A stretch of DNA of 64,000 nt from Shimia_B sp038528385. Its GTDB lineage: Bacteria; Pseudomonadota; Alphaproteobacteria; Rhodobacterales; Rhodobacteraceae. The notes under the pieces were generated by a model. That model did not search any database. It was not told the DNA's origin and worked only from the letters and a program-made list of their open reading frames with translations. The stretch's first letter is position 1. Each line of letters begins with the position of its first letter. The translations under genes were made by a program, and so were the position numbers. Location of the stretch: contig JBCBET010000001.1 in the NCBI GenBank assembly GCA_038528385.1, positions 868,001-932,000 of the forward strand. Direction: 5' to 3'. This document shows positions 7,451-13,873 of the stretch, piece after piece.

Positions 7451-9655
7451 ATGCACAACAATTCCGCCGAATCCATGCCCCCGCTGACCCATGCTCCCAC
7501 CGGTGACGTGCGCGCGCGCGAAAAGCTCGAGGGGGGCAGGCGCTTTGCCATGCACACCGAATTCAACGCCGCCGGGGATCAGCCGACCGCCATCACCGAG
7601 CTGAGCGAGGGCGTGCGCAACGGCGAGCGGGACCAGGTCCTGCTCGGCGCGACTGGTACCGGCAAGACCTTTACCATGGCAAAGATCATCGAGGAGACGC
7701 AGCGCCCTGCTATCATCCTCGCGCCGAACAAGACGCTGGCGGCCCAGCTCTATGGCGAGTTCAAGGGCTTCTTCCCGGAGAACGCGGTCGAGTATTTCGT
7801 GTCATACTACGACTACTACCAGCCGGAGGCCTATGTCGCGCGCTCGGACACCTATATCGAAAAGGAATCCCAGATAAACGAACAGATCGACCGGATGCGC
7901 CACTCGGCCACTCGGGCGCTTCTGGAACGCGACGACGTGGTCATCGTGGCGTCGGTGTCCTGCATCTACGGTATCGGAAGCGTGGAGACCTACGGGGCCA
8001 TGACGCAGGATCTCTATGCGGGCCGCGAGTACGACCAGCGCAAGGTCATGGCCGATCTCGTGGCTCAGCAATATCGCCGCAACGACGCCGCCTTCCAGCG
8101 CGGCTCCTTCCGCGTGCGCGGCGACAGCCTGGAGGTTTGGCCCGCGCACCTCGAGGACCGCGCCTGGAAGCTGTCGTTCTTCGGGGAGGAGCTCGAGGGC
8201 ATCACGGAGTTCGACCCGCTCACCGGCGAGAAGGTCGACACGTTCGAGCGCATCCGCATCTATGCGAATTCGCACTACGTTACCCCGCGCCCCACGATGC
8301 AACAGGCCGTCATCAACATCAAAAAGGAGCTGAAGCAGCGCCTCGACCAGCTCGTGAACGAGGGCAAGCTGCTGGAAGCCCAGCGGCTCGAACAGCGGAC
8401 GAATTTCGACATCGAGATGCTGGAGGCCACGGGCGTCTGCAACGGGATCGAGAACTATTCCCGCTACCTCACGGGCCGCGCGCCGGGGGAGCCGCCCCCC
8501 ACTCTCTTCGAGTTCATCCCCGACAATGCCATCGTCTTCGCCGATGAGTCCCACGTCAGTGTCCCCCAGATCGGCGGCATGTATCGCGGCGACTATCGGC
8601 GGAAGTTCACGCTGGCCGAGCACGGCTTCCGCCTGCCCTCCTGCATGGATAACCGCCCGCTGAAGTTCGAGGAATGGGACGCCATGCGCCCGCAATCCGT
8701 CTTCGTTTCCGCCACGCCCGCGGCGTGGGAGCTCGAGCAGGCCGGCGGCGTCTTCACGGAGCAGGTGATCCGCCCCACCGGCCTCCTCGACCCGGAGGTG
8801 GAGATCCGGCCCATCGACATGCAGGTCGACGACCTCCTCGACGAGATCCGCAAGGTGGCGGAGAAGGGGATGCGCGTGCTGGCCACCACGCTGACGAAGC
8901 GGATGGCCGAGGACCTCACCGAATACCTCCACGAACAGGGCATCCGCGTCCGCTACATGCATTCCGACATCGACACGATCGAGCGGATCGAGATCCTGCG
9001 CGACCTGCGCCTCGGCGCCTTCGACGTGCTCGTGGGCATCAACCTCCTGCGCGAGGGCCTCGATATCCCCGAATGCGGGCTCGTGGCGATCCTCGACGCC
9101 GACAAGGAGGGCTTCCTGCGGTCCGAGACCTCGCTCATCCAGACCATCGGCCGCGCCGCGCGGAATGCCGATGGCCGCGTGATCATGTATGCCGACAAGA
9201 TCACCGGCTCCATGGAGCGCGCCATGGCGGAGACGAACCGCAGGCGCGCCAAGCAGATCGCCTATAACGAGGCCCACGGCATCACGCCCGCCACCGTGAA
9301 GAAGAACGTCGAGGACGTCCTCGCCGGGCTCTACAAGGGTGACGTGGACATGAACCGCGTGACGGCCAAGGTCGATCACCAGCCCGCAGGCGGGAACCTT
9401 CAGGCCGTGCTCGACGGGCTGCGCGACGACATGCGCAAGGCCGCCGAGAACCTCGAATTCGAGGAAGCCGCCCGCCTCCGCGACGAGGTCAAGCGGCTGG
9501 AGACGGTGGACCTCGTCGTCGCCGACGACCCGCTTGCCCGCCAATACGCCGTGGAGAAGGCGGTGGACGACGCGCAGAAGGCGTCGGGCCGAAGCACGGC
9601 GGGTCGTGCCGGGCAACGGGGCGGGAACGTGAAACGGCGGAAGCGTAGCTCCTGA
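7451..9655 (+). CDS. uvrB: Excinuclease ABC subunit B
   Basis: This 734-residue helicase-like damage-verification subunit of nucleotide excision repair works with UvrA and UvrC in the cytoplasm. It shows Walker A GATGTGKTFT, the beta-hairpin region VEYFVSYYDYYQPEAYV, helicase motifs DESHVS, SATPAAWELEQ, GINLLREGLDIPE and QTIGRAARN, and the C-terminal UVR domain (LRDDMRKAAENLEFEEAARLRDEVKRLE) that contacts UvrC. The start at 7451 is chosen because it leaves about 25 residues before KLEGG, as in relatives, and has AGGAAAGG 10 bases upstream; Met codons at 7402 and 7408 are alternatives. No SOS box was recognised upstream. Confidence 0.96.
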   Translation: MHNNSAESMPPLTHAPTGDVRAREKLEGGRRFAMHTEFNAAGDQPTAITELSEGVRNGERDQVLLGATGTGKTFTMAKIIEETQRPAIILAPNKTLAAQLYGEFKGFFPENAVEYFVSYYDYYQPEAYVARSDTYIEKESQINEQIDRMRHSATRALLERDDVVIVASVSCIYGIGSVETYGAMTQDLYAGREYDQRKVMADLVAQQYRRNDAAFQRGSFRVRGDSLEVWPAHLEDRAWKLSFFGEELEGITEFDPLTGEKVDTFERIRIYANSHYVTPRPTMQQAVINIKKELKQRLDQLVNEGKLLEAQRLEQRTNFDIEMLEATGVCNGIENYSRYLTGRAPGEPPPTLFEFIPDNAIVFADESHVSVPQIGGMYRGDYRRKFTLAEHGFRLPSCMDNRPLKFEEWDAMRPQSVFVSATPAAWELEQAGGVFTEQVIRPTGLLDPEVEIRPIDMQVDDLLDEIRKVAEKGMRVLATTLTKRMAEDLTEYLHEQGIRVRYMHSDIDTIERIEILRDLRLGAFDVLVGINLLREGLDIPECGLVAILDADKEGFLRSETSLIQTIGRAARNADGRVIMYADKITGSMERAMAETNRRRAKQIAYNEAHGITPATVKKNVEDVLAGLYKGDVDMNRVTAKVDHQPAGGNLQAVLDGLRDDMRKAAENLEFEEAARLRDEVKRLETVDLVVADDPLARQYAVEKAVDDAQKASGRSTAGRAGQRGGNVKRRKRSS

Positions 9656-9922
9656 TCCCATCCCTCGGTTGAGCGCCTGGGCTCCCGCCGCAACCTGCGC
9701 CGAAACGACTCAGTTCGTGGATATTGACCCTGCGGCGGTCCCGGCCGGCGTGTCACCACAAAGGTGACGCAAGGTCACTGTTTCGCTTTGAGGCTCGGAG
9801 CGGGCTGGACCCCTCTCCGTGTTTCAAATCTGGGGTTTTTCGTGACGCGAATTCTTCACATTCCTTGACTTCGCCGAGCCTCTCCCGCTACATCAGAGGC
9901 GGTAACGAAGGGTATTGGTCCT

Positions 9923-10561
9923 GTGAAGAAGATTGTTCGCGCAGCCGCATTGGTGGTGGCATCTGTCCTCGGGTCGGCGGTCCACGCGACCACTGTGACG
10001 CCGGTCTACGCCGATTGCGATCCGAGCATCGCGAATTTCGGGCCGGGCACGGGCACTTGCTCTCCCCATGCATGGAGATCCGACGCGGACCGAGTGGGCT
10101 ACGACCATTCCGACGGGCGGTTTTTCTCCCTCGGGCTGACGACCGGGCCGCAGGACGTGTCCGAACTCGTGCTGCACATCGCTCCCGCCTTTACCAGACA
10201 GGCCTCCATTGTGGAGGTGACCTACACCCCCTCCGGACACAAGGAAGCGGCGAAGATCTACGGTGCCGTCGATGACGGGACCGGCGGCGTGGACATGTCT
10301 TCGATGACGCTTCTTGGCGTCGTCCATAACGGTGCCGGCGGATACAAGCCCGACCACAACACGCTGACCTTCTCGGGCGTCTACGACTTCCTGATCTTCG
10401 CTGACGCGTCGAAGGAAGTTTACGGCGATACGCAGTCGACGGATGGCTACGACATCGACTCCGTCACCGTGCTCGCGGCCGTGCCGCTGCCTGCGGGTAT
10501 GGTCCTGCTTCTGAGCGCGTTCGGCGGCCTCGCCCTGCTGCGGCGCCGCGCCTCCGCCTAA
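9923..10561 (+). CDS. VPLPA-CTERM sorting domain-containing protein
   Basis: This 212-residue exported protein has a signal peptide (MKKIVRAAALVVASVLGSAVHA) and a C-terminal VPLPAG-hydrophobic stretch-LRRRASA. That is the rhodobacterial VPLPA-CTERM variant of the PEP-CTERM signal, which in known systems directs cleavage and anchoring by an exosortase-like enzyme. The middle domain (residues about 25-185) has no recognised catalytic motif and looks like a secreted beta-rich domain. The start is GTG at 9923. No exosortase gene lies in this window. The function beyond surface location is unknown. Confidence 0.8.
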   Translation: MKKIVRAAALVVASVLGSAVHATTVTPVYADCDPSIANFGPGTGTCSPHAWRSDADRVGYDHSDGRFFSLGLTTGPQDVSELVLHIAPAFTRQASIVEVTYTPSGHKEAAKIYGAVDDGTGGVDMSSMTLLGVVHNGAGGYKPDHNTLTFSGVYDFLIFADASKEVYGDTQSTDGYDIDSVTVLAAVPLPAGMVLLLSAFGGLALLRRRASA

Positions 10562-10620
10562 GCCACCACTTTCATCAGCATCGACACTGCTGCCACGCCG
10601 CATGTGTGCGGCGTGATGGC

Positions 10621-10881
10621 TCAGAAGTCGAAAATATCTCCGAGCAGGTCTCCGATCCCGTCCCGCTTCTTTGGTCTGCGGGGACGCTGGCTCGTGTCCT
10701 CGTCGTACCGCTGAGCCCCTTGACCCGGGGGCGGTGGCGGCGGCATGGAGGAACTGCCTTCGATGATCTTGTCCAGCTCTCCGCGATCCAGCCAGACACC
10801 GCGACAGCGCGGGCAATAGTCGATCTCGACGCCGGAGCGGTCGGTCATCACGAGCGTCGTCCCGTCGACTGGACATTGCAT
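10621..10881 (-). CDS. TFIIB-type zinc-ribbon protein
   Basis: This 86-residue protein has two Cys pairs: CPVDGTTL... near residue 3 (one Cys there) and CPRCRGVWLDRGELDKII at 23-40. This is the compact zinc-ribbon family common in bacteria. A proline-rich linker (MPPPPPPGQG) and a basic segment lead to a conserved hydrophobic tail GIGDLLGDIFDF. Its molecular role is not established; a small zinc protein involved in protein or nucleic-acid interaction is likely. It is divergent from the outer-membrane-like gene and shares an upstream region containing a CtrA box. Confidence 0.8.
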   Translation of the reverse strand: MQCPVDGTTLVMTDRSGVEIDYCPRCRGVWLDRGELDKIIEGSSSMPPPPPPGQGAQRYDEDTSQRPRRPKKRDGIGDLLGDIFDF

Positions 10882-10955
10882 GGCGCATCTCCTCTCTTTG
10901 CTATGGTGGGAGATTTGTCGCGGCCCGGGCGGCGCACGCGGCCCGTTGATCCCGG

Positions 10956-10970
10956 TTAACGCGCAATTAA
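10956..10970. promoter_or_regulatory. Full CtrA box (TTAA-N7-TTAA)
   Basis: GGTTAACGCGCAATTAACC contains TTAA at 10956-10959 and TTAA at 10967-10970, exactly 7 bases apart. This is the consensus for the alphaproteobacterial cell-cycle/motility/GTA regulator CtrA. It lies 23 bases before ATG 10994 and 75 bases before the divergent zinc-ribbon gene. Which gene it controls, and in which direction, is not visible. Confidence 0.6.
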
Positions 10971-10993
10971 CCTTTATGAATCAGCGTGGCCCC

Positions 10994-11710
10994 ATGGTCC
11001 GCGCCGTTCTTTCGTTGCTCCTCGTCCTCGTACCGGCGCTGGTCCAGGCGGGGGCCTGGGCCCGGGGCGACGGACGCGCCTTTCTGTCGTTCGGCCTGGA
11101 GGCGGGGCCCGACACGCAGGTCCTCACCACCTACGCCGAATACGGGCTCTCGCCCGAGATCACGCTGGGCTTCGACGGCTTCACCGATCTGCAGAACGAG
11201 AGCCTCACCGCGATCCTCTTCGGGCGCTACACCTTTCCCGCGGAGGGACCCCATGTCTTCGCGCTCGGCGGCGGACTGGGCGGGGAGTACCGCATCGACA
11301 CCCGTGAGCAGCGCTTCGTCGCAGGCGGGCCGATCCTCACCGTGGACCATGTCCGCTCCGGCGGGTTCCTGCGCCTCACGGCCCATTACGGGCGTGCGCT
11401 CGACAGCGGGTGGTTCGCCGCCGATGCAAGCTACGACGTGGGCCGGCTGGAGAGTGGCACGGACCCGCCCCTGCCCGATGTCACGATCGGGCGCGCCAAG
11501 CTCGATCTTACCTATGGACACCGCGCGTCGGAGCGTCTGGCCGTCATGGGCCAACTCTTCGTCTACGACGACGACCAAAGCGCCCCGAGCTACACGCTGG
11601 AGGCCTCCACGACCTATGATTTCGGCGTGGGCGTGGGTGTCATCGGTCTGAAGCAGGGTCTGGAAGGGGGACGCCCGTCTCTCAAACTCGGCGTCTGGCG
11701 GAGTTTCTGA
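10994..11710 (+). CDS. Outer-membrane beta-barrel-like protein, unknown function
   Basis: This protein of about 238 residues has a signal peptide (MVRAVLSLLLVLVPALVQAGAWA). The remainder consists of alternating strand-like segments rich in Gly, Tyr and Phe (GLEAGPDTQVLTTYAEYGL, FALGGGLGGEYRI, TLEASTTYDFGVGVGVIGLKQG) and ends in KLGVWRSF. A terminal Phe is the usual end of an outer-membrane barrel. No specific family was recognised. An ATG at 10976 (MNQRGPMVRA) is an alternative start; neither has a strong ribosome site. A CtrA box lies directly upstream, so cell-cycle or GTA-linked expression is possible. Confidence 0.65.
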   Translation: MVRAVLSLLLVLVPALVQAGAWARGDGRAFLSFGLEAGPDTQVLTTYAEYGLSPEITLGFDGFTDLQNESLTAILFGRYTFPAEGPHVFALGGGLGGEYRIDTREQRFVAGGPILTVDHVRSGGFLRLTAHYGRALDSGWFAADASYDVGRLESGTDPPLPDVTIGRAKLDLTYGHRASERLAVMGQLFVYDDDQSAPSYTLEASTTYDFGVGVGVIGLKQGLEGGRPSLKLGVWRSF

Positions 11711-11770
11711 GGAGGTGCCTAGGTGCGCGCGCCAGGCTGCCGGAGCAGTGGCAGGTGGCCCGAGCAGTGA

Positions 11771-11790
11771 CGGGCGCCCGAAGGCGCCCG
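11771..11790. terminator. Hairpin between convergent genes
   Basis: CGGGCGCC-CGAA-GGCGCCCG is a perfect 8-pair stem with a tetraloop. It sits between the ends of the outer-membrane-like gene (plus strand) and the small secreted protein gene (minus strand). No T-run follows on either strand, so it may be a Rho-assisted or weak bidirectional terminator. Confidence 0.5.
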
Positions 11791-11797
11791 TAGATCG

Positions 11798-11962
11798 TTA
11801 GCCGATGGTGGCCACGCAGCTCTCGCTGGTCTCGTCCCACACCTGCCCGGTTTCACAAATCTGCGCGGTGGTCTGGGTGTGCATGCCTCCGCCGCACATG
11901 GCCGCCGCGGATATGGGCGCGGCGAATACGATGGCGAAGGTGACGAACTTCAATGTCTTCAT
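11798..11962 (-). CDS. Small secreted Cys-containing protein
   Basis: This 54-residue product has a signal peptide (MKTLKFVTFAIVFAAPISAAA) and a short mature part with Cys in MCGGGMHTQ, QICETGQVWDE and ESCVATIG. The three Cys residues and the pattern C-x-x-G-x-x-W/Y-D-...-C are typical of a small exported rhodobacterial family, often carrying an unreliable enzyme name in databases. AGGAGA precedes the ATG by 6-7 bases, which fixes this start over the longer open frame. Function unknown. Confidence 0.7.
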   Translation of the reverse strand: MKTLKFVTFAIVFAAPISAAAMCGGGMHTQTTAQICETGQVWDETSESCVATIG

Positions 11963-12044
11963 TGTTGGTTCTCCTGTGGCTTGCCCGTGAGAGGGTGACG
12001 CTAGGGAACGCTGGGTCAACCCCCGCGCCCCGCGCCGCGGCGCA

Positions 12045-12353
12045 TTACCACGTGTCGAGGACGTCGAATGCCGCATCCTTCGGCGCGGGCTCTGGCGTGT
12101 CGGGCGTGGTTTGCTGCCGGATCCGCACGACCTCGCCTGTGCGCGTCTCCCAGAACCGCGGGTCGCCGAGCACCTCGGGCGGCAGGCGATCCCGCAGGAA
12201 AACCTTTCGCTCGACGCGCTGAACAACGACCTCCATGGCCTCCGAGCGTTGGGGCATCTGCCCGGCGGCGAAGCCGTCGCGCAGAACCTTCGCGCGGGCC
12301 TCGAGCGATCTGATCACCGCCTTGAGACGGGCATATTCGTCGGCCGGATGCAT
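12045..12353 (-). CDS. Conserved small protein behind a CtrA box, unknown function
   Basis: This 102-residue cytoplasmic protein has an amphipathic helical N-terminal half (ADEYARLKAVIRSLEARAKVLRDGF) that could form a coiled coil. A more polar part with WETRTGEVVRIRQQ follows, and the tail is Pro-rich. I do not recognise the family. A full CtrA box begins 24 bases upstream of the ATG, so it is a likely CtrA-regulon member. The neighbouring spike gene and this CtrA link raise, but do not prove, a gene-transfer-agent or cell-cycle role. Confidence 0.6.
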   Translation of the reverse strand: MHPADEYARLKAVIRSLEARAKVLRDGFAAGQMPQRSEAMEVVVQRVERKVFLRDRLPPEVLGDPRFWETRTGEVVRIRQQTTPDTPEPAPKDAAFDVLDTW

Positions 12354-12376
12354 GCCCGATCCTGCGGCGACTTTGG

Positions 12377-12391
12377 TTAAGACGGCCTTAA
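12377..12391. promoter_or_regulatory. Full CtrA box (TTAA-N7-TTAA)
   Basis: GGTTAAGACGGCCTTAACA has TTAA at 12377-12380 and 12388-12391 with a 7-base gap. It lies 24 bases upstream of the 102-residue minus-strand gene and just past the end of the DUF427 gene, so control of the 102-residue gene is the simplest reading. Confidence 0.6.
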
Positions 12392-12393
12392 CA

Positions 12394-12861
12394 TCACCAA
12401 TGCCGCGTGCCCGGCGCGCCCTTCACGATCCCGCGCAGGTTTTCCGTCACCCAGCCGCCGTAGAAATCGCCGGGCTGTGCCGTCACCGCGAGTCCGTCGA
12501 CGCTCGCGCTGTCGAGCGCGGCGGGATAGATGGCGACGAAATCCTTTATGGCGGCAAAGCGGCGCGTGGGGCGGGCATAGCTCCACGCCACGCGCGGCAG
12601 GATCGTGTCGCCGAGCTTCAGGCTCCAGTAGCTGGCCTGCCCCTTCCATTCGCAGATGCTGCCGCCCTTCGCCGGAAGGAGCTCCGCGCGGATGTCCTCG
12701 GGCGGGAAGTAGTAGGTCGGCGCGTGATGGGTCTCGCAAACGCGCCAGGCATCGAGGCTATCGAGCAGGAGCGCGCCCCCGGCCTCCGCGCGGATGCGGT
12801 AGGGGGCGGGTTCGAGCAGCGGCGGGCGCGGGTAGGATTGGACGTCTTCTTTTGCGAGCAT
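12394..12861 (-). CDS. DUF427 domain-containing protein
   Basis: This 155-residue protein matches the DUF427 fold family: YYFPPEDIRAELL near residue 50, CEWKGQASYWSL near 70, VAWSYARPTRRFAAIKDFVAIYP near 91, and the conserved VTENLRGIVKGAPGTRHW end. DUF427 proteins are small cytoplasmic proteins of unresolved biochemical function. The start ATG at 12861 is followed by MLAKEDVQSYPRPP. It is divergent from the exported protein at 12899. Only 37 bases separate the two starts, so their promoters overlap. Confidence 0.82.
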   Translation of the reverse strand: MLAKEDVQSYPRPPLLEPAPYRIRAEAGGALLLDSLDAWRVCETHHAPTYYFPPEDIRAELLPAKGGSICEWKGQASYWSLKLGDTILPRVAWSYARPTRRFAAIKDFVAIYPAALDSASVDGLAVTAQPGDFYGGWVTENLRGIVKGAPGTRHW

Positions 12862-12898
12862 GGGTGGCAGGTAGCGCAGGCGCGCTAGGTGTCAGCCC

Positions 12899-13318
12899 AT
12901 GCGAAGCTTTCTCCTCCTGCTCCTCGCCGCGGGCCCCGCCGCCGCCTGGGATTTCACCGCCGGCACGCCTTGCACACTCACCCATGCCGAGCCGCCGCTC
13001 GAGGTCATCCTCACCCACGACCCCGCCGCGCCGCTCTACACGATCACGCTGCGCCGCTCGGAGCCCTGGCCTGTGGGCGGCATCTTCTCGATCACCTTCG
13101 AGGGCGGGATCACGATCTCCACCAACCGCCACGTCCTGAGCGAGGCGGGCCGGGCGCTCACCGTGGCAGACCGCGGCTTCGGCAATGTCATCGACGGCAT
13201 GGTGACCTCGCCCAGGGCCATCGCACGGCTCGAGGGTGTGGAGGAGCGATTTTCCCTCACGGGCGCCGCCGAGCCTGCCCGCGCGCTCGAGGCCTGCCAG
13301 CCGGCCCCCGCTGCTTGA
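12899..13318 (+). CDS. Exported protein of unknown function
   Basis: This 139-residue protein has a clear signal peptide (MRSFLLLLLAAGPAAAWD) and a beta-rich mature domain (EVILTHDPAAPLYTITLRRSEPWPVGGIFSITFEGGITISTNRHVLSE). It resembles small periplasmic proteins conserved in Rhodobacteraceae that have no assigned role. No catalytic motif is visible; it has a pair of Cys residues (GTPCTLT and LEACQPA) that could form a disulfide. It is followed 30 bases later by a pyridoxamine-phosphate-oxidase-family gene on the same strand. Confidence 0.65.
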   Translation: MRSFLLLLLAAGPAAAWDFTAGTPCTLTHAEPPLEVILTHDPAAPLYTITLRRSEPWPVGGIFSITFEGGITISTNRHVLSEAGRALTVADRGFGNVIDGMVTSPRAIARLEGVEERFSLTGAAEPARALEACQPAPAA

Positions 13319-13348
13319 CAGCGCCGGCGCCCCCGGCACTCTCGCGCC

Positions 13349-13822
13349 ATGACTGAGAAAACCGATCCCTTCCGCCCCCTCGATGATGACGCACGGGCGA
13401 TCATGGCAGCACTCCTCGAGGAGCCGCACGCGGCGCTGGCGGTCATCGACCCCGCCACCGGCACGCCCCAGGTGACGCGCATCGGCTTCACCTGGCTCGA
13501 GGGGGCCGCGCTCACGATCCTCTCCACGCTTTCCACACACACGGGCGCGCTCGCCGAAAACCCCGCCTGTGGCCTCATGGTGGGCAGCCCGGGCGCGAAG
13601 GGCGATCCTCTCACCCATCCGCGGCTTTCGCTAGATGCGCGCGCGGTGCAGCGCGACAAGGAGGCCTGGCGCGACCGCTACCTCGCTGCACGCCCGAAGA
13701 CGCAGCTCTACTACGATTTCACCGATTTCGGGCTCTACGAGTTCGAGGTCACGGGCGGGTTGCTGAACGGCGGTTTCGGCAAGGCCTTCAAGATCGCGCC
13801 CGGAGACCTCCCCAAAACGTAA
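13349..13822 (+). CDS. Pyridoxamine 5'-phosphate oxidase family protein
   Basis: This 157-residue protein has the split-barrel flavin/haem-binding fold: ARAIMAALLEEPHAALAVIDPATGTPQVTRIGFTWLEG at the N-terminus, then ILSTLSTHTGALAENPACGLMVGSPGAKGDPLTHPRLSLDARA. The pattern is close to the HugZ-like/FMN-binding branch rather than to true PdxH, because the PLP-binding tail is absent. A redox or haem-related role is possible but not decided. It probably shares a transcript with the exported protein 30 bases upstream. Confidence 0.75.
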   Translation: MTEKTDPFRPLDDDARAIMAALLEEPHAALAVIDPATGTPQVTRIGFTWLEGAALTILSTLSTHTGALAENPACGLMVGSPGAKGDPLTHPRLSLDARAVQRDKEAWRDRYLAARPKTQLYYDFTDFGLYEFEVTGGLLNGGFGKAFKIAPGDLPKT

Positions 13823-13873
13823 GACGCCGCCGGGAGCCTCGCCCGGCGGCGCGTCACCTACCTGCGGAGAGGC

